Below, one piece after another: positions 1-5,451 of a DNA stretch of 5,451 bases (within the stretch, counting starts at the first letter, position 1; every line of letters begins with the position of its first letter). Source of the stretch: Pseudomonas sp. (GTDB lineage: Bacteria; Pseudomonadota; Gammaproteobacteria; Pseudomonadales; Pseudomonadaceae); assembly GCA_026398835.1 (NCBI GenBank), contig JAPLSD010000668.1:1-5451 (forward strand), written 5' to 3'. Below the pieces are notes generated by a model. It worked only from the letters and a program-made list of their open reading frames with translations, did not search any database and was not told where the DNA came from. The translations under genes and the position numbers were made by a program.

Positions 1-357
1 TCGCGGAAAAAACCCGCGAACTGCAGCAATCACCCAGCCGCTGGCTGACCGACCTGATCCTCGGTCAGGAACGCACCTTGCCCACGCAGTTGGTGGGTCG
101 CGGCCCGTACAGCGAGTATTACGGCGACCTCAGCATCACCCTCGACACCGCCACGTATGGCCAAGGTTTTATCGTCAGCTCGGTGATCATCTTCATTTCC
201 GGGGTACTGCGTGCTCTGGCCATGAGCCTTGTGCTGTATCTGGTCTATCACTGGCTGTTGACCAAGCCGCTGTCGCGGATTATCGAACACCTGACCGAAA
301 TCAACCCGGACCGCCCCAGCGAACACAAAATCCCGCAGCTCAAGGGCCACGAGAAAA

Positions 358-1704
358 ATGAGCTGGGCATCTGGATCAACACCGCCAATCAATTGCTGGC
401 CTCGATCGAGCGCAATACCGGGCCTGCCTAATCGTCAGCAACTGCAGCAGCAACTGGACAAGATTTTGGTGGATGCCGGCCGCTTGCAACGGCGTGTTGC
501 GGTGCTCTGCGTCGGCCTCGATGACTTCAAGGGCATCAACGAACAATTCAGCTATCAGACCGGCGACCAATTGCTGCTGGCACTGGCCGATCGCCTGCGC
601 GCCCACAGCGGTCGCCTGGGGGCTCTCGCCCGCTTGGGTGGCGACCAGTTCGCGCTGGTTCAGGCGGATATCGAACAACCGTACGAGGCCGCCGAACTGG
701 CGCAAAGCATTCTCGATGACCTGGAAGCGGCGTTCGCCCTCGATCATCAAGAGATCCGCCTGCGGGCCACCATCGGCATCACGTTGTTCCCGGAGGATGG
801 CGACAGCACCGAGAAGCTGCTGCAGAAAGCCGAGCAGACCATGACCCTGGCCAAGACTCGCTCACGCAACCGTTATCAGTTCTATATCGCCAGCGTCGAC
901 AGCGAAATGCGTCGCCGACGGGAGCTGGAAAAAGACCTGCGCGAAGCCCTGCCTCGCGAACAGTTCTATCTGGTTTACCAACCGCAGATCAGCTACCGCG
1001 ATCACCGCGTGGTGGGTGTCGAAGCCTTGATTCGCTGGCAGCACCCGGAACACGGGTTGGTGCCGCCGGACCTGTTCATCCCGTTGGCCGAACAGAACGG
1101 CACGATCATCGCCATTGGCGAATGGGTGCTGGATCAGGCCTGCCGCCAGTTACGCGAATGGCACGATCAGGGCTTCTCCGATTTACGCATGGCGGTCAAT
1201 CTGTCCACCGTGCAGCTGCACCACGCCGAGTTGCCGCGGGTGGTCAATAACCTGCTGCAAATGTATCGCCTGCCACCACGCAGTCTGGAGCTGGAAGTCA
1301 CCGAAACCGGCCTGATGGAAGACATCAGCACCGCTGCGCAACACTTGCTCAGCCTGCGCCGTTCCGGGGCCTTGATCGCCATCGACGACTTCGGCACCGG
1401 CTATTCGTCCCTGAGTTATCTGAAAAGCCTGCCGCTGGACAAGATCAAGATCGACAAGAGCTTCGTCCAGGACCTGTTGGATGACGACGACGATGCCACC
1501 ATCGTTCGGGCAATCATTCAATTGGGCAAGAGTTTGGGCATGCAGGTGATTGCCGAGGGTGTGGAGACCGTCGAACAAGAGGCTTACATCATCTCCGAAG
1601 GCTGCCACGAAGGTCAGGGCTACTTCTACAGCAAGCCCCTGCCCGCGCGTGAGTTGGGCGCTTATTTGAAGCAAGCCCAACGCAGTAACGCAGCTATCCT
1701 GTGA
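358..1704 (+). CDS. Downstream open frame of the broken bifA: degenerate GGDEF plus intact EAL domain
   Basis: This is the frame a gene finder would call as a stand-alone 448-aa protein. Its first 21 residues (358-420) are out-of-frame reading of the HAMP-like linker and resemble no protein family. True family sequence starts at GLPNR (421). The ATG at 358 has only a weak purine stretch before it (cacgagaaa), so efficient initiation is doubtful. An in-frame ATG at 841 near the end of the GGDEF domain could give an EAL-only product, again without a convincing ribosome binding site. Any product would lack the membrane anchor and the N-terminal strand of the GGDEF fold, including the DxLT part of the usual DxLTGLPNR motif. 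The EAL catalytic and metal-binding motifs are intact, so residual soluble phosphodiesterase activity is possible but unproven. I treat this as a fragment of the pseudogene, not as an independent gene. Confidence 0.4.
   Translation: MSWASGSTPPINCWPRSSAIPGLPNRQQLQQQLDKILVDAGRLQRRVAVLCVGLDDFKGINEQFSYQTGDQLLLALADRLRAHSGRLGALARLGGDQFALVQADIEQPYEAAELAQSILDDLEAAFALDHQEIRLRATIGITLFPEDGDSTEKLLQKAEQTMTLAKTRSRNRYQFYIASVDSEMRRRRELEKDLREALPREQFYLVYQPQISYRDHRVVGVEALIRWQHPEHGLVPPDLFIPLAEQNGTIIAIGEWVLDQACRQLREWHDQGFSDLRMAVNLSTVQLHHAELPRVVNNLLQMYRLPPRSLELEVTETGLMEDISTAAQHLLSLRRSGALIAIDDFGTGYSSLSYLKSLPLDKIKIDKSFVQDLLDDDDDATIVRAIIQLGKSLGMQVIAEGVETVEQEAYIISEGCHEGQGYFYSKPLPARELGAYLKQAQRSNAAIL
414..431 (+). other. 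Deletion/frameshift junction inside bifA
   Basis: Codons for N-T at 414-419 end the upstream domain sequence, and the next bases (from 420) continue in a different frame with GLPNR at 421-435. The upstream frame runs G-P-A-stop (TAA 429-431). Joining the frames needs an insertion of 3n+2 bases. GGDEF domains normally have about 20 residues between the helix after HAMP and GLPNR, ending in DxLT. They are absent in all frames here, so the missing piece is probably about 59-65 bp. No slippery heptamer or stem suggesting programmed frameshifting is apparent. Confidence 0.75.
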
Positions 1705-1708
1705 CACA

Positions 1709-1731
1709 CGCAGGCTTCGGCAGCTGCTACA
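1709..1731 (-). repeat. REP element (Pseudomonas type, TGTAGCAGCTGCCGAAG... on the minus strand)
   Basis: Read on the minus strand this begins TGTAGCAGCTGCCGAAGCC and ends TGCG, a form I recognise as a common intergenic REP of fluorescent pseudomonads. On the + strand it folds as GCAG-GC, a TTCG tetraloop, then GC, a two-base bulge (AG) and CTGC. It starts four bases after the bifA stop codon. There is no T-run after it, so it is not a standard terminator, although REPs at 3' ends can protect transcripts. It belongs to a different REP type from the pair at 3292-3383. Confidence 0.6.
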
Positions 1732-1771
1732 AGTCATAATGCAGGTGCAATCGGCGCGCGAATAAGAAATA

Positions 1772-1799
1772 TTTCCAACGCCAACCCTTTACACATAAT
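1772..1799 (+). promoter_or_regulatory. Predicted sigma70-type promoter of icmP
   Basis: TTTCCA (1772-1777, 4/6 to TTGACA) and CATAAT (1794-1799, 5/6 to TATAAT) are separated by 16 bases. Transcription would start near 1806, leaving a 5' leader of about 70 bases before the ATG at 1876. The -10 lies inside the left arm of the palindrome at 1793-1819, so a repressor bound there would block RNA polymerase. Confidence 0.5.
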
Positions 1800-1819
1800 G
1801 CAAATCTTTCGCATTATGT
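1793..1819 (+). promoter_or_regulatory. Palindromic operator, probable Fur box
   Basis: Perfect 9-bp inverted arms ACATAATGC (1793-1801) and GCATTATGT (1811-1819) flank a 9-bp centre. The central 19 bases, AATGCAAATCTTTCGCATT, match 15 of 19 positions of the E. coli-style Fur site AATGAGAATCATTCTCATT, but only about 7 of 19 of the idealised GATAAT-repeat consensus. The position over the -10 and start region fits repression by Fur-Fe(II) when iron is plentiful. The iron link of imelysin-type proteins supports this reading. Another dimeric regulator with the same half-site cannot be excluded. Confidence 0.6.
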
Positions 1820-1875
1820 CGCAGTTTTGCGCGCCCACTGCGCCTGTCTACCCTTTTCCAAGCAGGATGTTCGCC

Positions 1876-3219
1876 ATGATTCGTATGCCTCTGGCTACCG
1901 CCAGTCTGTTGGCCATCGCTATTTCCCTCGCCGGTTGCGGCGAGGGCAAAGACAAGGCTGCCGCTCCTCAAGCGCCTGTTTCGGCCGCCAGTACCGCGGC
2001 ACCTGCTGCTGCCGCTAGCGCTGGCAAAGTTGACGAAGCCGCTGCCAAGGCCGTTGTCGCGCATTACGCCGACATGGTCTTCGCCGTCTTCAGCGATGCC
2101 GAATCCACCGCGAAAACCCTGCAAACCGCGATCGACGCGTTCCTCGCCAAGCCCAACGCCGACACCCTGAAAGCCGCCCGCGCTGCCTGGGTCGCCGCGC
2201 GCGTGCCTTACCTGCAAAGTGAAGTATTCCGCTTCGGCAACACCATCATCGACGATTGGGAAGGTCAAGTGAACTCCTGGCCGCTGGACGAAGGCTTGAT
2301 CGACTACGTCGACAAGAGCTACGAGCACGCACTGGGTAACCCGGCCGCGAACGCCAACATCATCGCCAACACCGAAGTTCAGGTCGGCGAAGACAAGGTC
2401 GACGTGAAAGACATCACCCCGGAAAAACTCGCCAGCCTCAATGAACTGGGAGGTTCCGAAGCCAACGTTGCCACCGGCTACCACGCCATCGAATTTCTGC
2501 TGTGGGGTCAGGACCTGAACGGTACCGGCCCTGGCGCTGGCAACCGTCCCGCCTCCGACTACCTGGAAGGCGCCGGCGCCACGGGTGGCCACAATGATCG
2601 TCGCCGCGCTTACCTGAAAGCCGTGACCCAACTGCTGGTCAGCGACCTGGAAGAAATGGTCGGTAACTGGAAGCCGAACGTGGCTGACAACTACCGCGCC
2701 ACGCTGGAAGCCGAGCCAGCCGAAAGCGGCCTGCGCAAAATGCTCTTCGGCATGGGCAGCTTGTCCCTCGGCGAACTCGCCGGCGAGCGCATGAAGGTCT
2801 CCCTGGAAGCCAACTCCCCGGAAGACGAACAAGACTGCTTCAGCGACAACACCCACAACTCGCACTTCTACGATGCCAAAGGTATTCGTAACGTCTACCT
2901 GGGTGAATACACTCGCGTAGACGGCACCAAGATGACCGGCGCCAGTCTGTCCTCGCTGGTGGCGAAAGTCGACCCAGCGACCGACACCGCGCTGAAGGCC
3001 GATCTGGCGGCAACCGAAGCCAAGATCCAGGTCATGGTCGATCACGCCAACAAGGGAGAGCACTACGACCAACTGATCGCCGCAGGCAACACTGCCGGCA
3101 ATCAGATCGTTCGCGACGCCATTGCCTCCCTCGTCAAGCAGACCGGTTCGATCGAACAGGCTGCTGGCAAACTGGGCATCAGTGACCTGAACCCGGACAA
3201 CGCTGATCACGAGTTCTGA
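1876..3219 (+). CDS. icmP: IcmP-like imelysin (M75) family lipoprotein
   Basis: Predicted 447-aa envelope lipoprotein of the imelysin/M75 family, closely matching in length and context P. aeruginosa IcmP, described as an insulin-cleaving outer-membrane metalloproteinase. Related family members (EfeO) act in iron uptake, so protease versus iron-binding role is open. Seen: a signal peptide ending in the lipobox LAGC with Cys21, an Ala/Pro-rich linker (about residues 25-55), then the helical imelysin domain with the GxHxxE signature GYHAIE (G201, H203, E206) followed by FLLWGQD, and a conserved-looking CFSDNTH segment (C321-H327) in the second half. The residue after Cys is Gly, not Asp, compatible with outer-membrane sorting. 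I chose ATG 1876 because AGGA at 1864-1867 lies 8 bases upstream and the signal peptide begins there. The ATG at 1798 lies inside the predicted promoter/operator, and ATG 1867 overlaps the AGGA. It has its own promoter, Fur-like site and terminator, so it can be monocistronic. Confidence 0.9.
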   Translation: MIRMPLATASLLAIAISLAGCGEGKDKAAAPQAPVSAASTAAPAAAASAGKVDEAAAKAVVAHYADMVFAVFSDAESTAKTLQTAIDAFLAKPNADTLKAARAAWVAARVPYLQSEVFRFGNTIIDDWEGQVNSWPLDEGLIDYVDKSYEHALGNPAANANIIANTEVQVGEDKVDVKDITPEKLASLNELGGSEANVATGYHAIEFLLWGQDLNGTGPGAGNRPASDYLEGAGATGGHNDRRRAYLKAVTQLLVSDLEEMVGNWKPNVADNYRATLEAEPAESGLRKMLFGMGSLSLGELAGERMKVSLEANSPEDEQDCFSDNTHNSHFYDAKGIRNVYLGEYTRVDGTKMTGASLSSLVAKVDPATDTALKADLAATEAKIQVMVDHANKGEHYDQLIAAGNTAGNQIVRDAIASLVKQTGSIEQAAGKLGISDLNPDNADHEF

Positions 3220-3244
3220 TCAACCGTTGTTTGAGTGAATAGAG

Positions 3245-3270
3245 AGGCGACCTTAGGGTCGCCTTTTTTT
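3245..3270 (+). terminator. Rho-independent terminator of icmP
   Basis: GGCGACC (3246-3252) pairs perfectly with GGTCGCC (3257-3263) around the loop TTAG. An extra A-T pair closes the base, and seven Ts follow (3264-3270). It lies 25 bases past the icmP stop codon. Confidence 0.9.
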
Positions 3271-3291
3271 GTCGCTGCCTGACGCAGACCA

Positions 3292-3383
3292 CTGTGGGAG
3301 CGAGCTTGCTCGCGATAGCGGTCGCACATTCAACATCAATGTTGGCTGTGATGGCCCCATCGCGAGCAAGCTCGCTCCCACAG
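3292..3383. repeat. REPIN: two identical REP sequences in inverted orientation
   Basis: The 25 bases at 3292-3316 (CTGTGGGAGCGAGCTTGCTC then GCGAT) recur as an exact reverse complement at 3359-3383, with a 42-bp spacer. The spacer itself is symmetric about the same centre: CAACAT-CA-ATGTTG (3331-3344), with CACA/TGTG pairing just outside it (3325-3328 with 3347-3350). The whole 92 bases can therefore form one long hairpin. This is the common GTGGGAGCGAGC-type REP of the P. fluorescens group. Such pairs are dispersed by RAYT transposases encoded elsewhere in the genome. It sits between the icmP terminator and the next gene. Confidence 0.9.
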
Positions 3384-3390
3384 GGTCTTG

Positions 3391-3405
3391 CGTTGCTCGC
3401 GATGA
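3391..3405 (+). repeat. Degenerate third REP fragment
   Basis: TTGCTCGCGAT (3393-3403) repeats 11 bases of the adjacent REP (3306-3316) in the same orientation, but the GTGGGAGCGAGC half is missing. It is probably a decayed copy or the remnant of a third repeat unit. The rest of the gap up to 3460 shows no further structure I can support. Confidence 0.4.
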
Positions 3406-3462
3406 CTGCGAGTCAGAATCCAGCCAAACCCTGCCCCAGATAAAACTAAACGCTAATTCCTC

Positions 3463-3491
3463 TTATTCAAACTCCCCTACCCTGATAGACT
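3463..3491 (+). promoter_or_regulatory. Weak candidate promoter for the di-haem oxidoreductase gene
   Basis: TTATTC (3463-3468) and TAGACT (3486-3491) are spaced by 17 bases in a locally AT-richer stretch (about 3441-3475). Both boxes are imperfect. The main argument is that a strong terminator and a REPIN separate this gene from icmP, so some own promoter is expected. I see no clear Fur-like palindrome here. Confidence 0.25.
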
Positions 3492-3527
3492 TTGCGCCCT
3501 TGTTTTGCTCGTCTTGCAGGATGTCTG

Positions 3528-4955
3528 ATGCCCTCGCTGCTTCTTCGCTTGTCCGCTCTGTTTATGGCCCTGGGCCTGAGTGCCTGCGATGACGTCCCGC
3601 ATTTCACCAAGGCCGAACCCGGTGAAGCCCGTTCCGGCGGCAGCGCGACGGTGAGGAAGACCGATCAGAACGCGTTCTCCCTGCCCTCCGCCAACCTGTC
3701 GCCCACCCGGCGCCTGGATTTCAGCGTCGGCAACAGCTTCTTCCGCAGCCCGTGGGTGATCGCCCCGTCTACCACCACCGCCCGCGATGGCCTGGGACCG
3801 TTGTTCAACACCAACGGCTGCCAGAACTGCCACATCAAGGACGGCCGCGGCCACCCACCGACACCCGACTCGGATAACGCTGTGTCGATGCTGGTACGCC
3901 TGTCGATCCCAAACACTGCGGCCTATGCCAAGGTCATCGAGCAACTCGGCGTCGTGCCGGAGCCGGTCTACGGCGGGCAACTTCAGGACATGGCGATACC
4001 CGGCGTCGCGCCGGAAGGCAAAGTACGGGTCGAATACGCCTCCGTGCCGGTTCGCTTCAAGGACGGCACCGAGGTCGAGTTACGTAAACCGACGTTGCAC
4101 ATCACCCAACTCGGCTACGGGCCGATGCATCCGGACACGCGTTTCTCTGCACGCATAGCACCGCCGATGATTGGCCTCGGTCTGCTCGAAGCCATCCCCG
4201 AGGCAGCAATACTGGCTAATGCCGACCCTGAAGACCACGACAATAACGGCATCGCCGGGCGACCGAACCGGGTCTGGGATGACGCGCAACAAAAAACCGT
4301 TCTCGGTCGTTTTGGCTGGAAAGCCGGACAGCCCACTCTCAATCAACAAAACGCTCACGCGTTTTCCGGGGACATGGGCCTGACCACCGGCCTGAAGCCT
4401 GTTGATGACTGCACCCAGGCACAGACCGCCTGCCTGCAAGCGCCCAATGGCAATGGCCCGGACGGCGAGCCCGAGGTCAGTGACAACATCCTGCGTCTGG
4501 TGCTGTTCTATAGCCGCAACCTCGCCGTTCCGGCCCGCCGCGATGTCAGTTCGCCGCAAGTGCTGGCCGGCAAAAGCCTGTTCTACCAGGCTGGCTGCCA
4601 GTCCTGCCACACACCGAAATTCACCACGGCAGCGAATGCAGCAGAGCCCGAACTGGCCAATCAAGTGATTCGCCCTTACAGCGACCTGCTGCTGCATGAC
4701 ATGGGTGAAGGGCTGGCCGATAACCGCACGGAATTCCAGGCCAGTGGCCGTGATTGGCGCACGCCGCCGTTGTGGGGCATCGGCCTGACGCAGACGGTCA
4801 GCGGCCATACCCAGTTTTTGCATGACGGCCGTGCCCGTAACCTGCTCGAAGCGGTGCTCTGGCACGGCGGCGAAGCACAAGCGGCACAGCAACAGGTTTT
4901 GTCTTTCAATGCCGAGCAACGCGCCGCGTTGCTGGCATTCCTGAATTCTCTATGA
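3528..4955 (+). CDS. Di-haem c-type oxidoreductase / putative peroxidase lipoprotein (DHOR, DUF1111, COG3488 family)
   Basis: Predicted 475-aa exported di-haem cytochrome of the family also annotated as putative thiol oxidoreductase; its physiological substrate is not established. Seen: a signal peptide with lipobox LSAC (Cys20), a first haem site CQNCH (C98, C101, H102) in the context DGLGPLFNTNG, a calcium-loop-like acidic segment DHDNNG (residues 236-241) followed by GRPNR, the family stretch GRFGWKAGQP, a second haem site CQSCH (C357, C360, H361), and near the C terminus LHDGRARNLLEAVLWHGGEA (H432). ATG 3528 is preferred: AGGA at 3518-3521 is 6 bases upstream and the signal peptide starts there. 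A TTG at 3492 would add 12 residues before it. The residues after Cys20 are Asp-Asp, unlike the two imelysins, so membrane sorting may differ. The next gene follows after 67 bases with no terminator visible, suggesting cotranscription. It corresponds in position to PA4371. Confidence 0.9.
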   Translation: MPSLLLRLSALFMALGLSACDDVPHFTKAEPGEARSGGSATVRKTDQNAFSLPSANLSPTRRLDFSVGNSFFRSPWVIAPSTTTARDGLGPLFNTNGCQNCHIKDGRGHPPTPDSDNAVSMLVRLSIPNTAAYAKVIEQLGVVPEPVYGGQLQDMAIPGVAPEGKVRVEYASVPVRFKDGTEVELRKPTLHITQLGYGPMHPDTRFSARIAPPMIGLGLLEAIPEAAILANADPEDHDNNGIAGRPNRVWDDAQQKTVLGRFGWKAGQPTLNQQNAHAFSGDMGLTTGLKPVDDCTQAQTACLQAPNGNGPDGEPEVSDNILRLVLFYSRNLAVPARRDVSSPQVLAGKSLFYQAGCQSCHTPKFTTAANAAEPELANQVIRPYSDLLLHDMGEGLADNRTEFQASGRDWRTPPLWGIGLTQTVSGHTQFLHDGRARNLLEAVLWHGGEAQAAQQQVLSFNAEQRAALLAFLNSL

Positions 4956-4977
4956 CGCTTTTCCACACGCTTTCTCC

Positions 4978-5005
4978 AAGCTTTCCCCCCAAAGCTTTCC
5001 ACCCA
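4978..5005 (+). repeat. Short tandem repeat, 14 bp x 2
   Basis: AAGCTTTCCCCCCA (4978-4991) is followed directly by AAGCTTTCCACCCA (4992-5005), identical at 13 of 14 positions, and then by AAG. A looser related stretch, GCTTTCTCC, precedes it (4969-4977). It fills most of the gap between the oxidoreductase and the second imelysin, just before the GGGAG ribosome binding site. It may be a chance slippage product, and no function can be assigned. Confidence 0.6.
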
Positions 5006-5022
5006 AAGAACGGGAGCCCGAC

Positions 5023-5451
5023 ATGTTCCGCCCCAAACTGTTGTTCACCAGCCTTGCCGCGCTTGCCCTGGGCGCCTGTTCGCCCCAGGACCCACAAGCA
5101 GTCACCTCGGCGGCCATCGCCAAGCAGGTGATTCTGCCGAGCTACAGCCGTTGGGTCGAAGCCGACCGTCAACTGGCGATCAGCGCACTGGCCTTCTGTG
5201 AAGGTAAGGAAAGCCTGGAAACCGCCCGCGCCGACTTCCTCCACGCGCAAAAAGCCTGGGCCGAGTTGCAGCCACTGCTGATCGGCCCGCTGGCCGAGGG
5301 CAACCGTTCCTGGCAAGTGCAGTTCTGGCCGGACAAGAAGAATCTGGTTGGCCGTCAGGTCGAGCAACTGGTGACCGCGCAGCCGCAGATCGATGCCGCC
5401 GCTCTGGCCAAATCCAGCGTTGTGGTGCAAGGCCTTTCGGCCTATGAATAC
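5023..5451 (+). CDS. Second imelysin-like lipoprotein, 3' end outside window
   Basis: The first 143 residues of an envelope lipoprotein related to imelysin/M75 proteins, corresponding in position to PA4372. Start ATG 5023 has GGGAG (5012-5016) six bases upstream. The signal peptide MFRPKLLFTSLAALALGAC ends in lipobox LGAC with Cys19, followed by Ser-Pro, which allows outer-membrane sorting. The helical mature part contains a segment typical of the family: AILPxY-like VILPSYSRW, LETARADFLHAQKAWAELQP, then FWPDKKN. The fragment ends at GLSAYEY, aligning with GYHAIEF of the first imelysin. Here the signature His is Ser, although the Glu is kept. It lies 67 bases downstream of the di-haem gene, probably in the same operon. 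The frame is open to the window edge, so length and C-terminal features cannot be judged. Confidence 0.85.
   Translation, partial: MFRPKLLFTSLAALALGACSPQDPQAVTSAAIAKQVILPSYSRWVEADRQLAISALAFCEGKESLETARADFLHAQKAWAELQPLLIGPLAEGNRSWQVQFWPDKKNLVGRQVEQLVTAQPQIDAAALAKSSVVVQGLSAYEY

Larger units (their letters stand above)
1..1704 (+). pseudogene. bifA: bifA-type c-di-GMP phosphodiesterase gene (TM/HAMP-GGDQF-EAL), broken by an internal frameshifting deletion; 5' end outside window
   Basis: BifA is an inner-membrane protein that hydrolyses c-di-GMP through a cytoplasmic EAL domain; in P. aeruginosa it restrains biofilm formation and promotes swarming. From base 3 the first frame gives 142 residues with no start in the window: a periplasmic stretch, a membrane segment (about bases 165-255, FIVSSVIIFISGVLRALAMS onward) and a HAMP-like linker, ending at TAA 429-431. 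The second frame carries a GGDEF domain from GLPNR (421-435) and a complete EAL domain, ending at TGA 1702-1704. The GGDEF signature is GGDQF (637-651), as I recall for BifA, and the inhibitory RxxD site reads RLGA, so cyclase activity is unlikely. EAL residues are present: VEALIRW (EAL 1021-1029), NLS, EVTET, DDFGTGYSS (from 1384), KIDKSFV, AEGVET and QGYFYSKP. The two parts plus about 20 missing residues make about 586 aa; BifA is about 687, so about 100 residues lie upstream. The family call is firm; bifA rests on GGDQF, architecture and the downstream icmP cluster. Confidence 0.85.

Noticed and set aside
405..435. Programmed ribosomal frameshift joining the two bifA frames
   Set aside because: There is no slippery heptamer or stimulatory stem, and conserved GGDEF residues are physically missing, which frameshifting would not explain.
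1798..1875. Upstream extension of icmP from ATG 1798 (26 extra residues)
   Set aside because: That ATG lies inside the palindrome and predicted -10, and the extension would put a non-hydrophobic leader before the lipoprotein signal peptide. AGGA at 1864-1867 fits ATG 1876.
1789..3210. Long minus-strand open frame (473 codons) opposite icmP
   Set aside because: It mirrors the coding strand of a high-GC gene, has no signal peptide, domain or ribosome binding site, and its composition is that expected of an antisense shadow.
3292..3405. CRISPR-like repeats
   Set aside because: Only two full copies exist, in inverted orientation, and they match the known Pseudomonas REP/REPIN form, so this is not a direct-repeat array with uniform spacers.
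3269..3592. Plus-strand open frame of 107 codons over the REPIN region
   Set aside because: It begins in the terminator T-run, crosses both REPs and runs into the next gene out of frame. No plausible ribosome binding site or domain is present.
4080..4919. Minus-strand open frame of 279 codons opposite the di-haem gene
   Set aside because: It lies wholly within a well-supported c-type cytochrome gene on the other strand and shows no family motif.

Overview
The window looks like chromosomal DNA of a fluorescent Pseudomonas, most likely the P. fluorescens group. The reasons are high GC with strong G/C third positions, two typical Pseudomonas REP-type repeats, and a gene order matching the P. 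aeruginosa neighbourhood bifA - icmP - di-haem oxidoreductase - imelysin (PA4367 and PA4370-PA4372, from memory). All genes lie on the + strand.

Layout: (1) 1-1704, a bifA-type c-di-GMP phosphodiesterase gene, open at the left edge and interrupted. The transmembrane/HAMP-like part is in one frame and stops at 429-431, while the GGDQF-EAL part is in another frame. The start of the GGDEF domain is missing at the junction, so this looks like a deletion of roughly 60 bp rather than a single-base slip. (2) 1705-1875, a control region with a REP element right after bifA, a sigma70-like promoter and a 27-bp palindrome resembling a Fur box over the -10. (3) 1876-3219, icmP, an imelysin (M75) lipoprotein, closed by a strong terminator at 3245-3270. 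(4) 3271-3527, a REPIN (two identical REPs in inverted orientation), a third REP remnant and a weak promoter candidate. (5) 3528-4955, a di-haem c-type oxidoreductase lipoprotein of the DHOR/DUF1111 family. (6) 5023-5451, the 5' part of a second, divergent imelysin-like lipoprotein, cut by the window edge.

The three downstream genes each encode a lipobox-bearing envelope protein: imelysin, di-haem peroxidase-like protein, imelysin. With the Fur-like site in front, they suggest an iron-responsive envelope module with a logic similar to EfeO/EfeB (M75 protein plus haem peroxidase), though no permease is visible here. The bifA lesion is independent of this. If real, it should raise c-di-GMP, favouring biofilm and reducing swarming.
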